Origin: Veillonella sp. 3310
GTDB taxonomy: Bacteria; Bacillota; Negativicutes; Veillonellales; Veillonellaceae
Direction of reading: 5' to 3'
Assembly (NCBI RefSeq): GCF_003999875.1
Contig: NZ_RQVJ01000001.1
Span: 496,001 to 560,000 of the forward strand
Length of the DNA: 64,000 nt
Shown: in pieces, positions 40,969-49,747 of the stretch
Layout: every line of letters starts with the position of its first letter
How positions within the stretch are numbered: the first letter of the stretch is position 1
The notes under the pieces: generated by a model
What the model was told of the DNA's origin: nothing
Seen by the model: only the letters and a program-made list of their open reading frames with translations
Database searches by the model: none
Position numbers and translations under genes: made by a program

Positions 40969-42531
40969 CTAACGGACATTCCAATGTATCACTAGTTCAC
41001 GTTTAAATTCTTTTTTACACTGTTTCTTTAATTTTTCGATGGCCATCTCCATCATAGGAATGTGACTCAACTCTTGCACTTCTACACGCATATCGATTTG
41101 TTTATCTGTAATATAACTTTGGATAGAACGGACCGTCCGTTCATGGGTTTCTTCCAAGGCTTCTGCTAAAGCTAAAGGAAATGACAATTTTTGTATCAAT
41201 TCCCGATCTCCTTCTTTTAGTAGGGACAGATAGGGGGACTGCTTGATAAATTTGCTGTTTGCTCCATGGGAATAGGATGCAATAAACGCGCTTAACAACT
41301 GTTCTCTATGGGATAATCCATATAGATTACTATTAATAATCATATACGCACTATGCCTTGCATGACTATAATAATTGATTTGTTTTCCTAAATCATGCAA
41401 TAATGAGGCTACTTTCAATAGCAGTTTCAGACGTTCCCCTTCTGGCATTAATTCTTTCCATTGTTTATAAATCAGTTTCGACAACTTGGCAATGTATAGG
41501 GAATGGTCCACATCGTGCGGAGTGAAAGAACGCAGTACATTCAATGTGGAGTGGGTCACAATATCATCTACAACACCATTTTTTTGAAGGCATGGTAGGC
41601 CATACATCTCTCCCGAATAGTGGGACCCATAGTATTGAAAGAACAATCCTTCTCGCAAGCCACAACCACTGACAATCATGGACGATGCCTTTGTATACTC
41701 CATCAATTCCATAATGATAGCCATACCTGCCACGATAATGTCAGCTCGCTCAGAAGACAATCCAGAAATCTTTTTCCTTTCTTCCCATGGCGTTTCTTTC
41801 ACCCGATGAAACAAAGTCTCCATAGTCGCTTTTTTCACCTTATAATTGTGTAATTTAGGGATGGGGTAGTTTTTCTCACGTTGGTCCATCTTAGCAATAT
41901 TCCGTGCGGTCCCACCAATCCCTATAAGTGGTAGTTTTACATTTCTAAGCCAAGTTTCACGATGTAAGATATCCTGAATATGAGAAATCATACTAGTATA
42001 CTCTGCTTTCGTAAACTCGTGTTTCGACTGGAATTGCCCTGTCATGACAAGCGCTCCCATAGGAAGGCTAACAGATTTTTTTAATTGTCTATTTTCAATT
42101 AAGCTAATCTCAATGCTCGCCCCACCAAGGTCAAAGACGAGAAAATCATCGAGTCCTATGGTATTCACAACCCCTAAAAATCCTAAGTACGCCTCTTCCT
42201 CACCACTAATAGGACGTAAAGGAATCCCCGTCTCAGCATAGACACGACGAATAAAACTATTACCATTACTAGCCAATCGTACGGCTGCTGTAGCAATACC
42301 TTGAATCTCTGTGACACCCATAGCTTTCGCCATATGAGATAGGGCTTTTAATGTTTTAATGGCTCGTTCCATAGCGGGTTTCGTCAACATTTGGTGGGTC
42401 CACATCCCCTCGCTAAGGCGAATCGACTCCTTCTGTTGATATATCAAACGATAACTGCCGGATTCGGTAATCTCTGAAATAACAAACCGTACTGAGTTTG
42501 ATCCTAAATCTATTAATGCTACTCGTTTCAT
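40969..42531 (-). CDS. ppx: Ppx/GppA-family exopolyphosphatase with HD-type C-terminal domain
   Basis: About 520 residues. The N-terminal ASKHA-fold phosphatase starts RVALIDLGSNSVRFVI and carries GISGEEEAYLG-type (PISGEEEAYLGF) and FDLGGASIEISLI motifs. The C-terminal half has an HD-like domain (VASLLHDLGKQINYYSHARHS near 385). It hydrolyses polyphosphate or pppGpp; adjacency to ppk1 favours polyphosphate. The frame is open to 42558, but AGGAG lies 4 nt before the ATG at 42531. It is the first gene of ppx-ppk1. Confidence 0.92.
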   Translation of the reverse strand: MKRVALIDLGSNSVRFVISEITESGSYRLIYQQKESIRLSEGMWTHQMLTKPAMERAIKTLKALSHMAKAMGVTEIQGIATAAVRLASNGNSFIRRVYAETGIPLRPISGEEEAYLGFLGVVNTIGLDDFLVFDLGGASIEISLIENRQLKKSVSLPMGALVMTGQFQSKHEFTKAEYTSMISHIQDILHRETWLRNVKLPLIGIGGTARNIAKMDQREKNYPIPKLHNYKVKKATMETLFHRVKETPWEERKKISGLSSERADIIVAGMAIIMELMEYTKASSMIVSGCGLREGLFFQYYGSHYSGEMYGLPCLQKNGVVDDIVTHSTLNVLRSFTPHDVDHSLYIAKLSKLIYKQWKELMPEGERLKLLLKVASLLHDLGKQINYYSHARHSAYMIINSNLYGLSHREQLLSAFIASYSHGANSKFIKQSPYLSLLKEGDRELIQKLSFPLALAEALEETHERTVRSIQSYITDKQIDMRVEVQELSHIPMMEMAIEKLKKQCKKEFKRELVIHWNVR

Positions 42532-42548
42532 AGGTCTCCTGTGTGCAC

Positions 42549-42591
42549 AGAAAGGCACTTTCCGTATATGCTACTGTGAAAGTGCCTTTCT
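42549..42591 (-). terminator. Terminator between tatD and ppx
   Basis: AGAAAGGCACTTTC at 42549-42562 pairs perfectly with 42578-42591. It lies just after tatD and just before the ppx start, so ppx-ppk1 may begin within or after this hairpin. Confidence 0.7.
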
Positions 42592-42600
42592 AGTTATATA

Positions 42601-43368
42601 TTACTCAATACCAAAACAACGCTTGCCATTCTCTAAAGCAATGGCAGCTAGTTCTTCTACATCCATACCGCGCAATTGGGCAATTTCCTGTGCCACAAAT
42701 TGAGTTTTGGATGGGTCATTACGACGACCTCTAAATGGAGGGGGAGTCAAATAGGGAGAATCTGTTTCGATGAGCAAACGATCCAAGGGAATGTGCTTTG
42801 CTACTTCTTTTAGATTCGTAGATTTGGGGAATACTACAGGTCCTGCAAAGGAAATATAATAGCCCATTTTAATAAATTCTTTTGCCATATCTAAGCTTGT
42901 AGAGAAACAATGGAAGACCCCATAATTGCCTTTTCCATGTTCCACTAACATATCTCGAATGGCTCCGTGTGCATCACGATCGTGGATAATGATTGGTAAA
43001 TCCACTTCTCTTGCAATGGCTAGTTGACGTTTGAAAGACTCTGCCTGCACATCTCGATCAGAAAAATCATAGTAATAATCTAAACCGATTTCACCAATGG
43101 CTTTGACTTTAGGATGGGATGCCATTTGTTTGAACCATTCGTAGTCTTCTTCTGTGGCATCTTTAGATTCATGTGGATGCACCCCTACAGCAGCATAGAC
43201 ACGGTCATACTGTTCCGCCAAAGCAATGGCTGACTCTGCAGTTTTGCGGTCTACTGCTGGACACATAATGTACTCTACACCTTGGTCAAAACAGTCTTGT
43301 ATCATCTGTTCCCGATCATTATCAAATCGTTCATCATTGATATGCGCATGTGTATCGAACAATCGCAT
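42601..43368 (-). CDS. tatD: TatD-family metal-dependent hydrolase
   Basis: 255 residues, equivalent to B. subtilis YabD next to metS. TatD enzymes are metal-dependent DNases/hydrolases. Metal-site motifs: FDTHAHIND at 4-12, IGEIGLDYYYDFS near 91-103, IIIHDRDAH near 126, and IETDSPYLTPPPFRG near 203. The start codon overlaps the metG stop by one base, so the two genes are coupled. Confidence 0.94.
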   Translation of the reverse strand: MRLFDTHAHINDERFDNDREQMIQDCFDQGVEYIMCPAVDRKTAESAIALAEQYDRVYAAVGVHPHESKDATEEDYEWFKQMASHPKVKAIGEIGLDYYYDFSDRDVQAESFKRQLAIAREVDLPIIIHDRDAHGAIRDMLVEHGKGNYGVFHCFSTSLDMAKEFIKMGYYISFAGPVVFPKSTNLKEVAKHIPLDRLLIETDSPYLTPPPFRGRRNDPSKTQFVAQEIAQLRGMDVEELAAIALENGKRCFGIE

Positions 43369-45317
43369 TATCTCACCACACTTCCTGGAGTTAAGGATTC
43401 AATATTCGTTACTTCTAATTGATCCTCTTCATTAGATGCGGACAAAATCATACCTTCTGACATATGACCCATGATTTTTTTCGGCGCTAAGTTTGCCAAA
43501 TAAATTACTTTTTTACCAATTAAATCTTCTGGTTTGTAAAATTGAGAGATACCGCTTACCACAGTACGTGTTTCAATTCCTAAATCTAATGTAAATAGCA
43601 ATAATTTTTTAGATTTTTTCACCGCTTCACAGGTCAATACTTTCGCTACCCGTAAATCTAATTTTGCAAAATCATCGTATTCGATAGCCTCTTTGATAGG
43701 AGGAATATTGCTAGTATCAACAGATTCCTCAACTACTTCTTCAGTAGTTTCTGGCACTACATCCACCATTTCAGGAATTTCAAAACGTGGGTAGATTGGA
43801 TCTCCTTTCACCACTTTTGTACCTGTAGGAAGAGCACCAAATGTGCGTACATCATCTAGCATAGCTTGTGCAAACCCTTGTAAGCCAAGTTGTTCCCAAA
43901 TTTTAGGAGCTCCTGTTGGAATCACTGGGTCCACTAACACAGCGATGATACGTAAAGATTCTGCCAAATGATACATAACAGCTTCTAAACGCTCAGCATC
44001 GCCTTCATTAGCACCTTTTGCCAGTACCCAAGGCATCGTTTCATCAATGTATTTGTTCGTACGACCGATGAAAGCCCATACAGCTTTGAAAGCTTTGTTG
44101 TACTGCATATCTTCCATCAATTGTTCGTAGTCTTTTACCGTTTGCTCTGCTAAGGCAATTAAATCCTTATCCACCTCTTCTGTCGGCTCATGTTTTGTGA
44201 TAATACCACCATGATATTTTTCAATCATCGCTACGGTACGATTCAACAAGTTACCAAGATCATTAGACAAGTCAGCATTGATTTTCGTAATGAAGTTAGG
44301 CAAGCTGAAATTACCATCATTGCCTAAATGCACTTCATTCACCAAGAAATAGCGCAATGCATCAGAACCATAGGTATCAATCAATGGAATTGGGTCGATC
44401 ACATTGCCTAAGGATTTACTCATTTTTGTTCCATCAACGACAAGCCAGCCGTGGCCATATACTTTTTTCGGCAATGGCAAGCCAAGGCTCATGAGCATAA
44501 TCGGCCAAATGATGGTATGGAAACGCACGATTTCTTTCCCCACTAAATGCAAGTCTGCAGGCCAGTACGTTTCAAATAAATCACTGTTTTCATCTAATGG
44601 GTTTAGTGCAGAAATATAGTTAATCAACGCATCAAACCACACATACATAACATGTTTTTCATCAAATGGTACCGGAATACCCCAGTTAAAGCTAGTGCGA
44701 GATACTGCCAAATCTTCTAAGCCTTGTTTGACGAATTGAATCATCTCGTTGCGACGAGATTCTGGTTGAATGAAATCAGGATTTTCTTCAATGAATTTGA
44801 ACCATTGATCAGCGTATTTGTTCATGCGGAAGAAATAACTTTCTTCTTGTACCACTTCTAATGGACGCCCGCAATCAGGACATGTTTTTTCTGGACCTAA
44901 TTTAGATTCTGGCCAGAATGTTTCACATGGTACGCAATACAAACCTTCGTAAGAAGATTTGTAAATATCTCCATTGTCGAAGGCCTTTTGGAATAAATGT
45001 TGGCAATATTTGATATGTCGTTCATCCGTAGTTCTAATAAAATCATCATGAGAAATGTTCAATTTTTCCCACAAATGTTTAAATCCATCTACGATTTGCG
45101 TCGTATATTCTAATGGAGTAATACCCATCGATTCCGCCATACGTTGGATTTTTTGTCCATGTTCATCAGAGCCTGTCAAAAATCGCACATCATAACCCGC
45201 TCTACGTTTAAAACGAGCAATTGTATCAGCAATGGACGTACAGTATGTATGCCCAATATGTAATTTCGCACTTGGATAATAAATTGGTGTCGTAATATAA
45301 TACGGTTTCTTAGTCAT
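43368..45317 (-). CDS. metG: Methionyl-tRNA synthetase
   Basis: A class I aminoacyl-tRNA synthetase of about 649 residues. HIGH-type motif KLHIGHTYC near 16-24; a zinc knuckle with CVPCETFWPES and CPDCGRP near 125-150; KMSKS motif GTKMSKSLGNV near 300. The C-terminal tRNA-binding (EMAP/OB) domain is kept (DFAKLDLRVAKVLTCEAV), as in B. subtilis MetS. The frame is open to 45389, but AGGAG is spaced for the ATG at 45317, and family alignment supports MTKKPYYITTPIYYP as the start. Confidence 0.96.
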   Translation of the reverse strand: MTKKPYYITTPIYYPSAKLHIGHTYCTSIADTIARFKRRAGYDVRFLTGSDEHGQKIQRMAESMGITPLEYTTQIVDGFKHLWEKLNISHDDFIRTTDERHIKYCQHLFQKAFDNGDIYKSSYEGLYCVPCETFWPESKLGPEKTCPDCGRPLEVVQEESYFFRMNKYADQWFKFIEENPDFIQPESRRNEMIQFVKQGLEDLAVSRTSFNWGIPVPFDEKHVMYVWFDALINYISALNPLDENSDLFETYWPADLHLVGKEIVRFHTIIWPIMLMSLGLPLPKKVYGHGWLVVDGTKMSKSLGNVIDPIPLIDTYGSDALRYFLVNEVHLGNDGNFSLPNFITKINADLSNDLGNLLNRTVAMIEKYHGGIITKHEPTEEVDKDLIALAEQTVKDYEQLMEDMQYNKAFKAVWAFIGRTNKYIDETMPWVLAKGANEGDAERLEAVMYHLAESLRIIAVLVDPVIPTGAPKIWEQLGLQGFAQAMLDDVRTFGALPTGTKVVKGDPIYPRFEIPEMVDVVPETTEEVVEESVDTSNIPPIKEAIEYDDFAKLDLRVAKVLTCEAVKKSKKLLLFTLDLGIETRTVVSGISQFYKPEDLIGKKVIYLANLAPKKIMGHMSEGMILSASNEEDQLEVTNIESLTPGSVVR

Positions 45318-46176
45318 CTGTTCTCTCCTTACTATACCATTCAATTTCATTATATACATCGCGCCGTGAAAGGCCACGTTCTTTTGCAATTTGACGGGCT
45401 GCCTCTTTTTTAGGTACTCCCGTTTCGATTAAGGCTAAGGCTGCCTCTAACGGTGAAAGCACCACTTCTTCCAGCACTGCTTCACCTGTTACTGTCTCAC
45501 TACCACCTACTAAGAGGACAAATTCCCCTTTTTCTACGATTTGACTAAAATCATTTTGTAATTCTAGCAAAGTGGTTCGTGTGAAAGTTTCGAACTTTTT
45601 CGTCAGTTCACGACCTACTGTAATAGAACGATTTCCTAAGCCTTCATATAAGCTTTGGATCGTTTCTTCTATACGATGGGGTGCTTCATAGAAAATAAGG
45701 GTTCCTTCATAGGTAGCAATCCGTGATAGCACCTCTTTTACATGCTGCTTTCGCTTCGGTAAAAATCCGATGAAGTGAAACTCCTTCGTATTTTGCCCTG
45801 ATGCAATGAGTGCTGTTAAACCTGCATTCGCCCCTGGCAATGGAACAATAGGGATTCCTACTTCTAGGGCTTCTTTCACCAAATCTTCGCCGGGATCAGA
45901 AATAGCAGGCATACCCGCATCACTAACCAAGCCTATAGATTGACCTTCTAACAAGCGTTCGATGAGTTCTGTCCCCTTCTCCACTTTATTGTGTTCATGA
46001 TAGGATATCATAGGCTTAGCAATATTAAAATGTTGTAATAACACTCCCGTATGACGCGTATCTTCCGCTGCTACCACATCTACTTCTTGTAATGTACGCA
46101 CAGCCCGATAGGTCATATCTTCTAAGTTCCCAATGGGTGTGGGAATTAAAAATAATATCCCTTTATGACTACTCAT
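45310..46176 (-). CDS. rsmI: 16S rRNA (cytidine(1402)-2'-O)-methyltransferase RsmI
   Basis: 288 residues of the tetrapyrrole-methylase-fold family; methylates the ribose of C1402 in 16S rRNA. Signatures: LFLIPTPIGNLEDMTYRAV near 7-25, AAEDTRHTGVLL, GMPAISDPGEDLV, and LPGANAGLTALIASG near 110-125. The open frame runs to 46242, but the family start matches MSSHKG at 46176. The ribosome binding site is weak; translation is probably coupled to the upstream methyltransferase, whose end overlaps by 8 nt. Confidence 0.94.
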   Translation of the reverse strand: MSSHKGILFLIPTPIGNLEDMTYRAVRTLQEVDVVAAEDTRHTGVLLQHFNIAKPMISYHEHNKVEKGTELIERLLEGQSIGLVSDAGMPAISDPGEDLVKEALEVGIPIVPLPGANAGLTALIASGQNTKEFHFIGFLPKRKQHVKEVLSRIATYEGTLIFYEAPHRIEETIQSLYEGLGNRSITVGRELTKKFETFTRTTLLELQNDFSQIVEKGEFVLLVGGSETVTGEAVLEEVVLSPLEAALALIETGVPKKEAARQIAKERGLSRRDVYNEIEWYSKERTDD

Positions 46177-46888
46177 AATATGCTTGTACCTCTTCTGAAT
46201 AGGAACCATCCACTTCGTATATATATAAAGGTGGTTCCACAATCATGCCTAATTTTCCACCATATTTTAATTCTAGTAATACCAATTTGCTCACTTTATC
46301 TTGATTACCATGAACAAATCGCATTCGTTTGACTCTAAATTGAGTCTGTTCAATAGCATGTAACAAGGATTCTAAGCGTGGTGTGGTATAAATCATCCAC
46401 AAAGTACCGCCAAATTTTAAATACCGTTGAACTTGTAGCAATCTATCTTTCATAGAATGTTGTTGTTCATGCAAGGCTAATGCTACACTTTCTTCTTGCG
46501 ATAAAAGTCCACTATTCGGTTCAAAATAGGGGGGATTCATGTAGATACCATCAAACTGACCATAGTAAACTTTACCTGCATCGGTCATGTAATCTAGCTC
46601 CACCATGAATACTGCTTCTGCAATATCATTATGGATGACACTTTTCTGAGCTAGCTCAATGACACGAGGATTACAATCAACCCCTACTACATGACGGGCT
46701 CCACGATGGTACAACACATGAGGAATTACCCCTGTGCCGGTACCTAATTCTAAATACTGCTTATTGGATTTCGCCTCTCCAAAATGAGCGAGTAAGATAG
46801 CATCAATAGAAAACTTAAATTCTCCTTCATCTTGGAATAGCTGAAACTCACTCAGTAGCAATTCTGTGACTGTAATATTACTCTTCAT
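46169..46888 (-). CDS. YabB/TrmN6-like N6-adenine methyltransferase
   Basis: 239 residues. A Rossmann methyltransferase with SAM motif YLELGTGTGVIPHVLYHRGA near 45-64 and the amino-methyltransferase motif MNPPYFEPNSG near 118-128. It is equivalent in position to B. subtilis YabB, which is related to tRNA1(Val) A37 methyltransferase. The actual RNA substrate is not proven. It overlaps ricT upstream by 11 nt and rsmI downstream by 8 nt. Confidence 0.88.
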   Translation of the reverse strand: MKSNITVTELLLSEFQLFQDEGEFKFSIDAILLAHFGEAKSNKQYLELGTGTGVIPHVLYHRGARHVVGVDCNPRVIELAQKSVIHNDIAEAVFMVELDYMTDAGKVYYGQFDGIYMNPPYFEPNSGLLSQEESVALALHEQQHSMKDRLLQVQRYLKFGGTLWMIYTTPRLESLLHAIEQTQFRVKRMRFVHGNQDKVSKLVLLELKYGGKLGMIVEPPLYIYEVDGSYSEEVQAYYE

Positions 46889-47723
46889 CCGGCAATGCCA
46901 CTTCCGACCAATGTAAGTCGATTGTACGTCCTGCTTCTAATTGTACTTTTACTGTCTTTTTCATGGTATTGATTTTTAAGACTTTTCCTAATCCTTCATC
47001 GGTAACCACTTCTTTACCGATACCTGGGGGCTCTGCTACAGGAACTGGTTGTTTTGCTTTTTGTGAATACAAGTCTCCCCCTTTTTGGTAGGAGTCATTT
47101 TCATAGTTCAAACAGCACATCAAGCGACCACAAATACCAGAAATTTTTGTTGGATTTAAACTCAAGTTTTGATCTTTCGCCATCCGAATCGATACAGATG
47201 CAAAATCACCTAAAAACGTAGCACAACATAATGGACGACCACAGGCACCAATTCCATTTAATACCTTCGCCTCGTCACGGACCCCTACTTGGCGCAATTC
47301 AATGCGCGTACGGAATACATTGGCCAAATCTTTTACAAGTTCACGAAAATCAATACGACCTTCTGCAGTAAAGAAAAAGACAATTTTATTCATATCAAAT
47401 GTATATTCCACATTGATTAATTTCATCGGCAATCCACGATAGGCAATTTTTTCTAATCCGATTTCAAAGGCTTTTTCTTCTCGCTCTCTATTTTTCTCTA
47501 CTTGTTTATAATCTTTTGGTGTTGCTTTACGCGTCACTTCTTTCAGCGGTTGTACCACGCTATCTTTCGATACTTTCCGTGGTCCAATTACGACTTCCCC
47601 AAATTCCAAACCACGAGAGGTTTCTACTATGACACCATCTCCTGTCGTAAGGGTTACAAACCCAGGGCTAAAGTAGTAGATTTTGCCTGCTTTTTTAAAG
47701 CGTACTCCTACTATAGTAACCAC
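46878..47723 (-). CDS. ricT: PSP1-domain regulatory iron-sulfur protein RicT (YaaT)
   Basis: 281 residues. The PSP1 C-terminal domain and the conserved cysteine set (GIGACGRPLCCATFLGDF and ISGICGRLMCCLNYEND near 150-207) identify the YaaT/RicT family. In B. subtilis RicT forms a complex with RicA and RicF that carries iron-sulfur clusters and directs RNase Y mRNA processing. RicA and RicF are not in this window. Its start overlaps the holB stop by one base, the usual Firmicute arrangement. Confidence 0.93.
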   Translation of the reverse strand: MVTIVGVRFKKAGKIYYFSPGFVTLTTGDGVIVETSRGLEFGEVVIGPRKVSKDSVVQPLKEVTRKATPKDYKQVEKNREREEKAFEIGLEKIAYRGLPMKLINVEYTFDMNKIVFFFTAEGRIDFRELVKDLANVFRTRIELRQVGVRDEAKVLNGIGACGRPLCCATFLGDFASVSIRMAKDQNLSLNPTKISGICGRLMCCLNYENDSYQKGGDLYSQKAKQPVPVAEPPGIGKEVVTDEGLGKVLKINTMKKTVKVQLEAGRTIDLHWSEVALPDEE

Positions 47724-48766
47724 TATATATCCTCCTTCACAGCCTCCCTTAAGGCCAATATAACTCCATCTATAACAAGGCCTAAGCGCACATTAAGGCG
47801 CAGTGCCTGTTCTGCTTCTAATGTAATGGGCACAATTCGTTGCAAAGATTTAGACGACCATCGTTGTAAAATCATTTGCATGCGGAATCGATACTCACTA
47901 AGTATCATCTTCTCACTCTCTATACCATATCGCAAGGCTAACATGTCCCTTGCTAGCACTCGTAACCAACCCAATATATCGAGTACCACTTCTTTTGAAA
48001 GTCCCTCAAAGGATAAGGTTAAGGTGGTAAAGAAATGACTTCTTTCAACCACACATTCTAGCACTTCCATCGCCTTTTCTAAACTTTCAATACCACCAGC
48101 CTGCGCCCACTGACGAGCTAATGTGGGATTTCCACGAGCACTTCGCACAGCACGTCGAATGTCTCCTGTATATCCTTCCTTGGTTAAGGCTTTCACCAAC
48201 TCTTCTTCTGGCACTGGTTGCATACCAATGAGCATGCATCGTGACACGATGGTGGGTAGTACATTATCGATATTGGTAGTGACAATGATAAAATACATAT
48301 TTCTCGGTGGTTCTTCAATCGTTTTCAGCATTGCATTCGCTAGAACAGTATTGGCCGTCTGAAAGCCTTCTACGATAACCACCCGTGGTGTATCACTAGA
48401 TACATTGATATACTTCTCTAATAAGGTATACCATTGTTCCACACTGAGCTGTGTTTTCATAGGGCGAATCCAAAAAGCTTGACCTTGATCAATATAGATT
48501 GGCAAACCTTTCTCTTTGACTGCGCTCTCACTTTCACCAGACTCAATGCGTTGTTGCTCTATAGCGGATAAAAAGGTCCGTCCCTCATCAGGAGAAAAAA
48601 TCTGACGTCCCACTATTAAGGATCCAATGGCTATAGCCATAGAGGTAGATTCTAAACCTGTTTCTCCGTAGAGCAGTAAGCTATGGGGTAAAGCAGAATC
48701 ATGGATTAATGTAGTAATTTGTTCTTTCACTTGGTGTTGACCAAGTACAGTTTCAAAAAATGACAT
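47723..48766 (-). CDS. holB: DNA polymerase III delta' subunit
   Basis: 347 residues of the clamp-loader AAA+ family. The P-loop region is degenerate (LLLYGETGLESTSMAIAIG) as is usual for the delta' subunit. The typical VVIVEGFQTANTVLANAMLKTIEEPP segment near 130-155 and an SRC-type motif (TIVSRCMLIG) are present. The zinc-binding cysteines found in many delta' subunits are missing here. AAAGGAGGGTGT precedes the ATG. The gene lies between tmk and ricT, as in B. subtilis, without yaaQ and yaaR. Confidence 0.9.
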   Translation of the reverse strand: MSFFETVLGQHQVKEQITTLIHDSALPHSLLLYGETGLESTSMAIAIGSLIVGRQIFSPDEGRTFLSAIEQQRIESGESESAVKEKGLPIYIDQGQAFWIRPMKTQLSVEQWYTLLEKYINVSSDTPRVVIVEGFQTANTVLANAMLKTIEEPPRNMYFIIVTTNIDNVLPTIVSRCMLIGMQPVPEEELVKALTKEGYTGDIRRAVRSARGNPTLARQWAQAGGIESLEKAMEVLECVVERSHFFTTLTLSFEGLSKEVVLDILGWLRVLARDMLALRYGIESEKMILSEYRFRMQMILQRWSSKSLQRIVPITLEAEQALRLNVRLGLVIDGVILALREAVKEDI

Positions 48767-48841
48767 ACACCCTCCTTTACCTCATAAGACTACCCTTTAT
48801 TATAGCATGTTATGACAATAATTACACCGCTAAAAGAAAGA

Positions 48842-48884
48842 AACACGACAGAGTCTGCGCAATGTTACGTCATCCTGTCGTGTT
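48842..48884 (-). terminator. Terminator of tmk
   Basis: AACACGACAG at 48842-48851 pairs perfectly with 48875-48884. On the minus strand TTTCTTTCTTTT follows. Confidence 0.75.
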
Positions 48885-48955
48885 ACATATATCTATATAT
48901 CTTATTCCAAGCTATGCCTTTGTATGTCTCCTCACTAGGCTAGAAAAATAGTTTC

Positions 48956-49639
48956 TTACTGATTACCCTGAATATACTGTTTTGCAATGCTATAGACTTC
49001 CTCATGAATGTCTTCAATGGTGCGCAATTGATTACTTTCATTCTCACAATGTACTCGATGCCAATCATAAGTGGTCACCAACATATCATAAGCCTCATGA
49101 ACTGCCGTTAAGTGAGTGGTATCTTGTTCATGAATGTCTCCCGTATTACCACCAGTCTTGCCTGTACGTTCTGCTAATAAAGCTTTGGACAAAGATAGAG
49201 GCATGTCTAATAGAATCACTGCATCAGGTCTTGGTAACCCATATAAATCGTATTCCAACTGGTCAAGCCACTGTAAAAATATTTGACGTTCTTTCATATC
49301 CGTATACTTTATCATTTGATGCACCATATTAGATGTGGTATACCGGTCGGCAATGATAATGCCGCCTTTTTCATAGAAGTGCTGCCAATCTTGGCGATAC
49401 GATGCAAATCGGTCTATCGCATAGAGAGTGCTAGCCACATAGGCATTCACGGAGTTTGCCTCTTTTCCGAAGTCCCCACGTAAATACATTTTGATAGGCT
49501 CCGCCGCTGGACTGTCGTAATTAGGAAAACTTACAGATCGCACAGGATATCCTTCTGCTTGTAATCGTTCCAACAATTTTGCGGTCTGCGTGGCCTTACC
49601 ACTGCCGTCGCCACCTTCAATAATAATTAATTGTCCCAT
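48956..49639 (-). CDS. tmk: Thymidylate kinase
   Basis: Phosphorylates dTMP to dTDP. 227 residues, slightly longer than usual. P-loop IIIEGGDGSGKATQTAKLL near 4-22 (Ala replaces the more common Ser/Thr after the lysine), DR motif IIIADRYTTSNMVHQ near 95-109, and a LID region LLAERTGKTGGNTGDIHEQD near 154-173. AAGGAG is spaced 6 nt from the ATG. A terminator follows, so holB must have its own promoter. Confidence 0.94.
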   Translation of the reverse strand: MGQLIIIEGGDGSGKATQTAKLLERLQAEGYPVRSVSFPNYDSPAAEPIKMYLRGDFGKEANSVNAYVASTLYAIDRFASYRQDWQHFYEKGGIIIADRYTTSNMVHQMIKYTDMKERQIFLQWLDQLEYDLYGLPRPDAVILLDMPLSLSKALLAERTGKTGGNTGDIHEQDTTHLTAVHEAYDMLVTTYDWHRVHCENESNQLRTIEDIHEEVYSIAKQYIQGNQ

Positions 49640-49747
49640 ATATATCTCCTTATGACATCGTAATTCTTCTCGTATACTCTTTCAATCCCTTATATATATC
49701 GTGTGTATCTTCTTACTAAATACATTTTATTTCTATGCATAATATAT

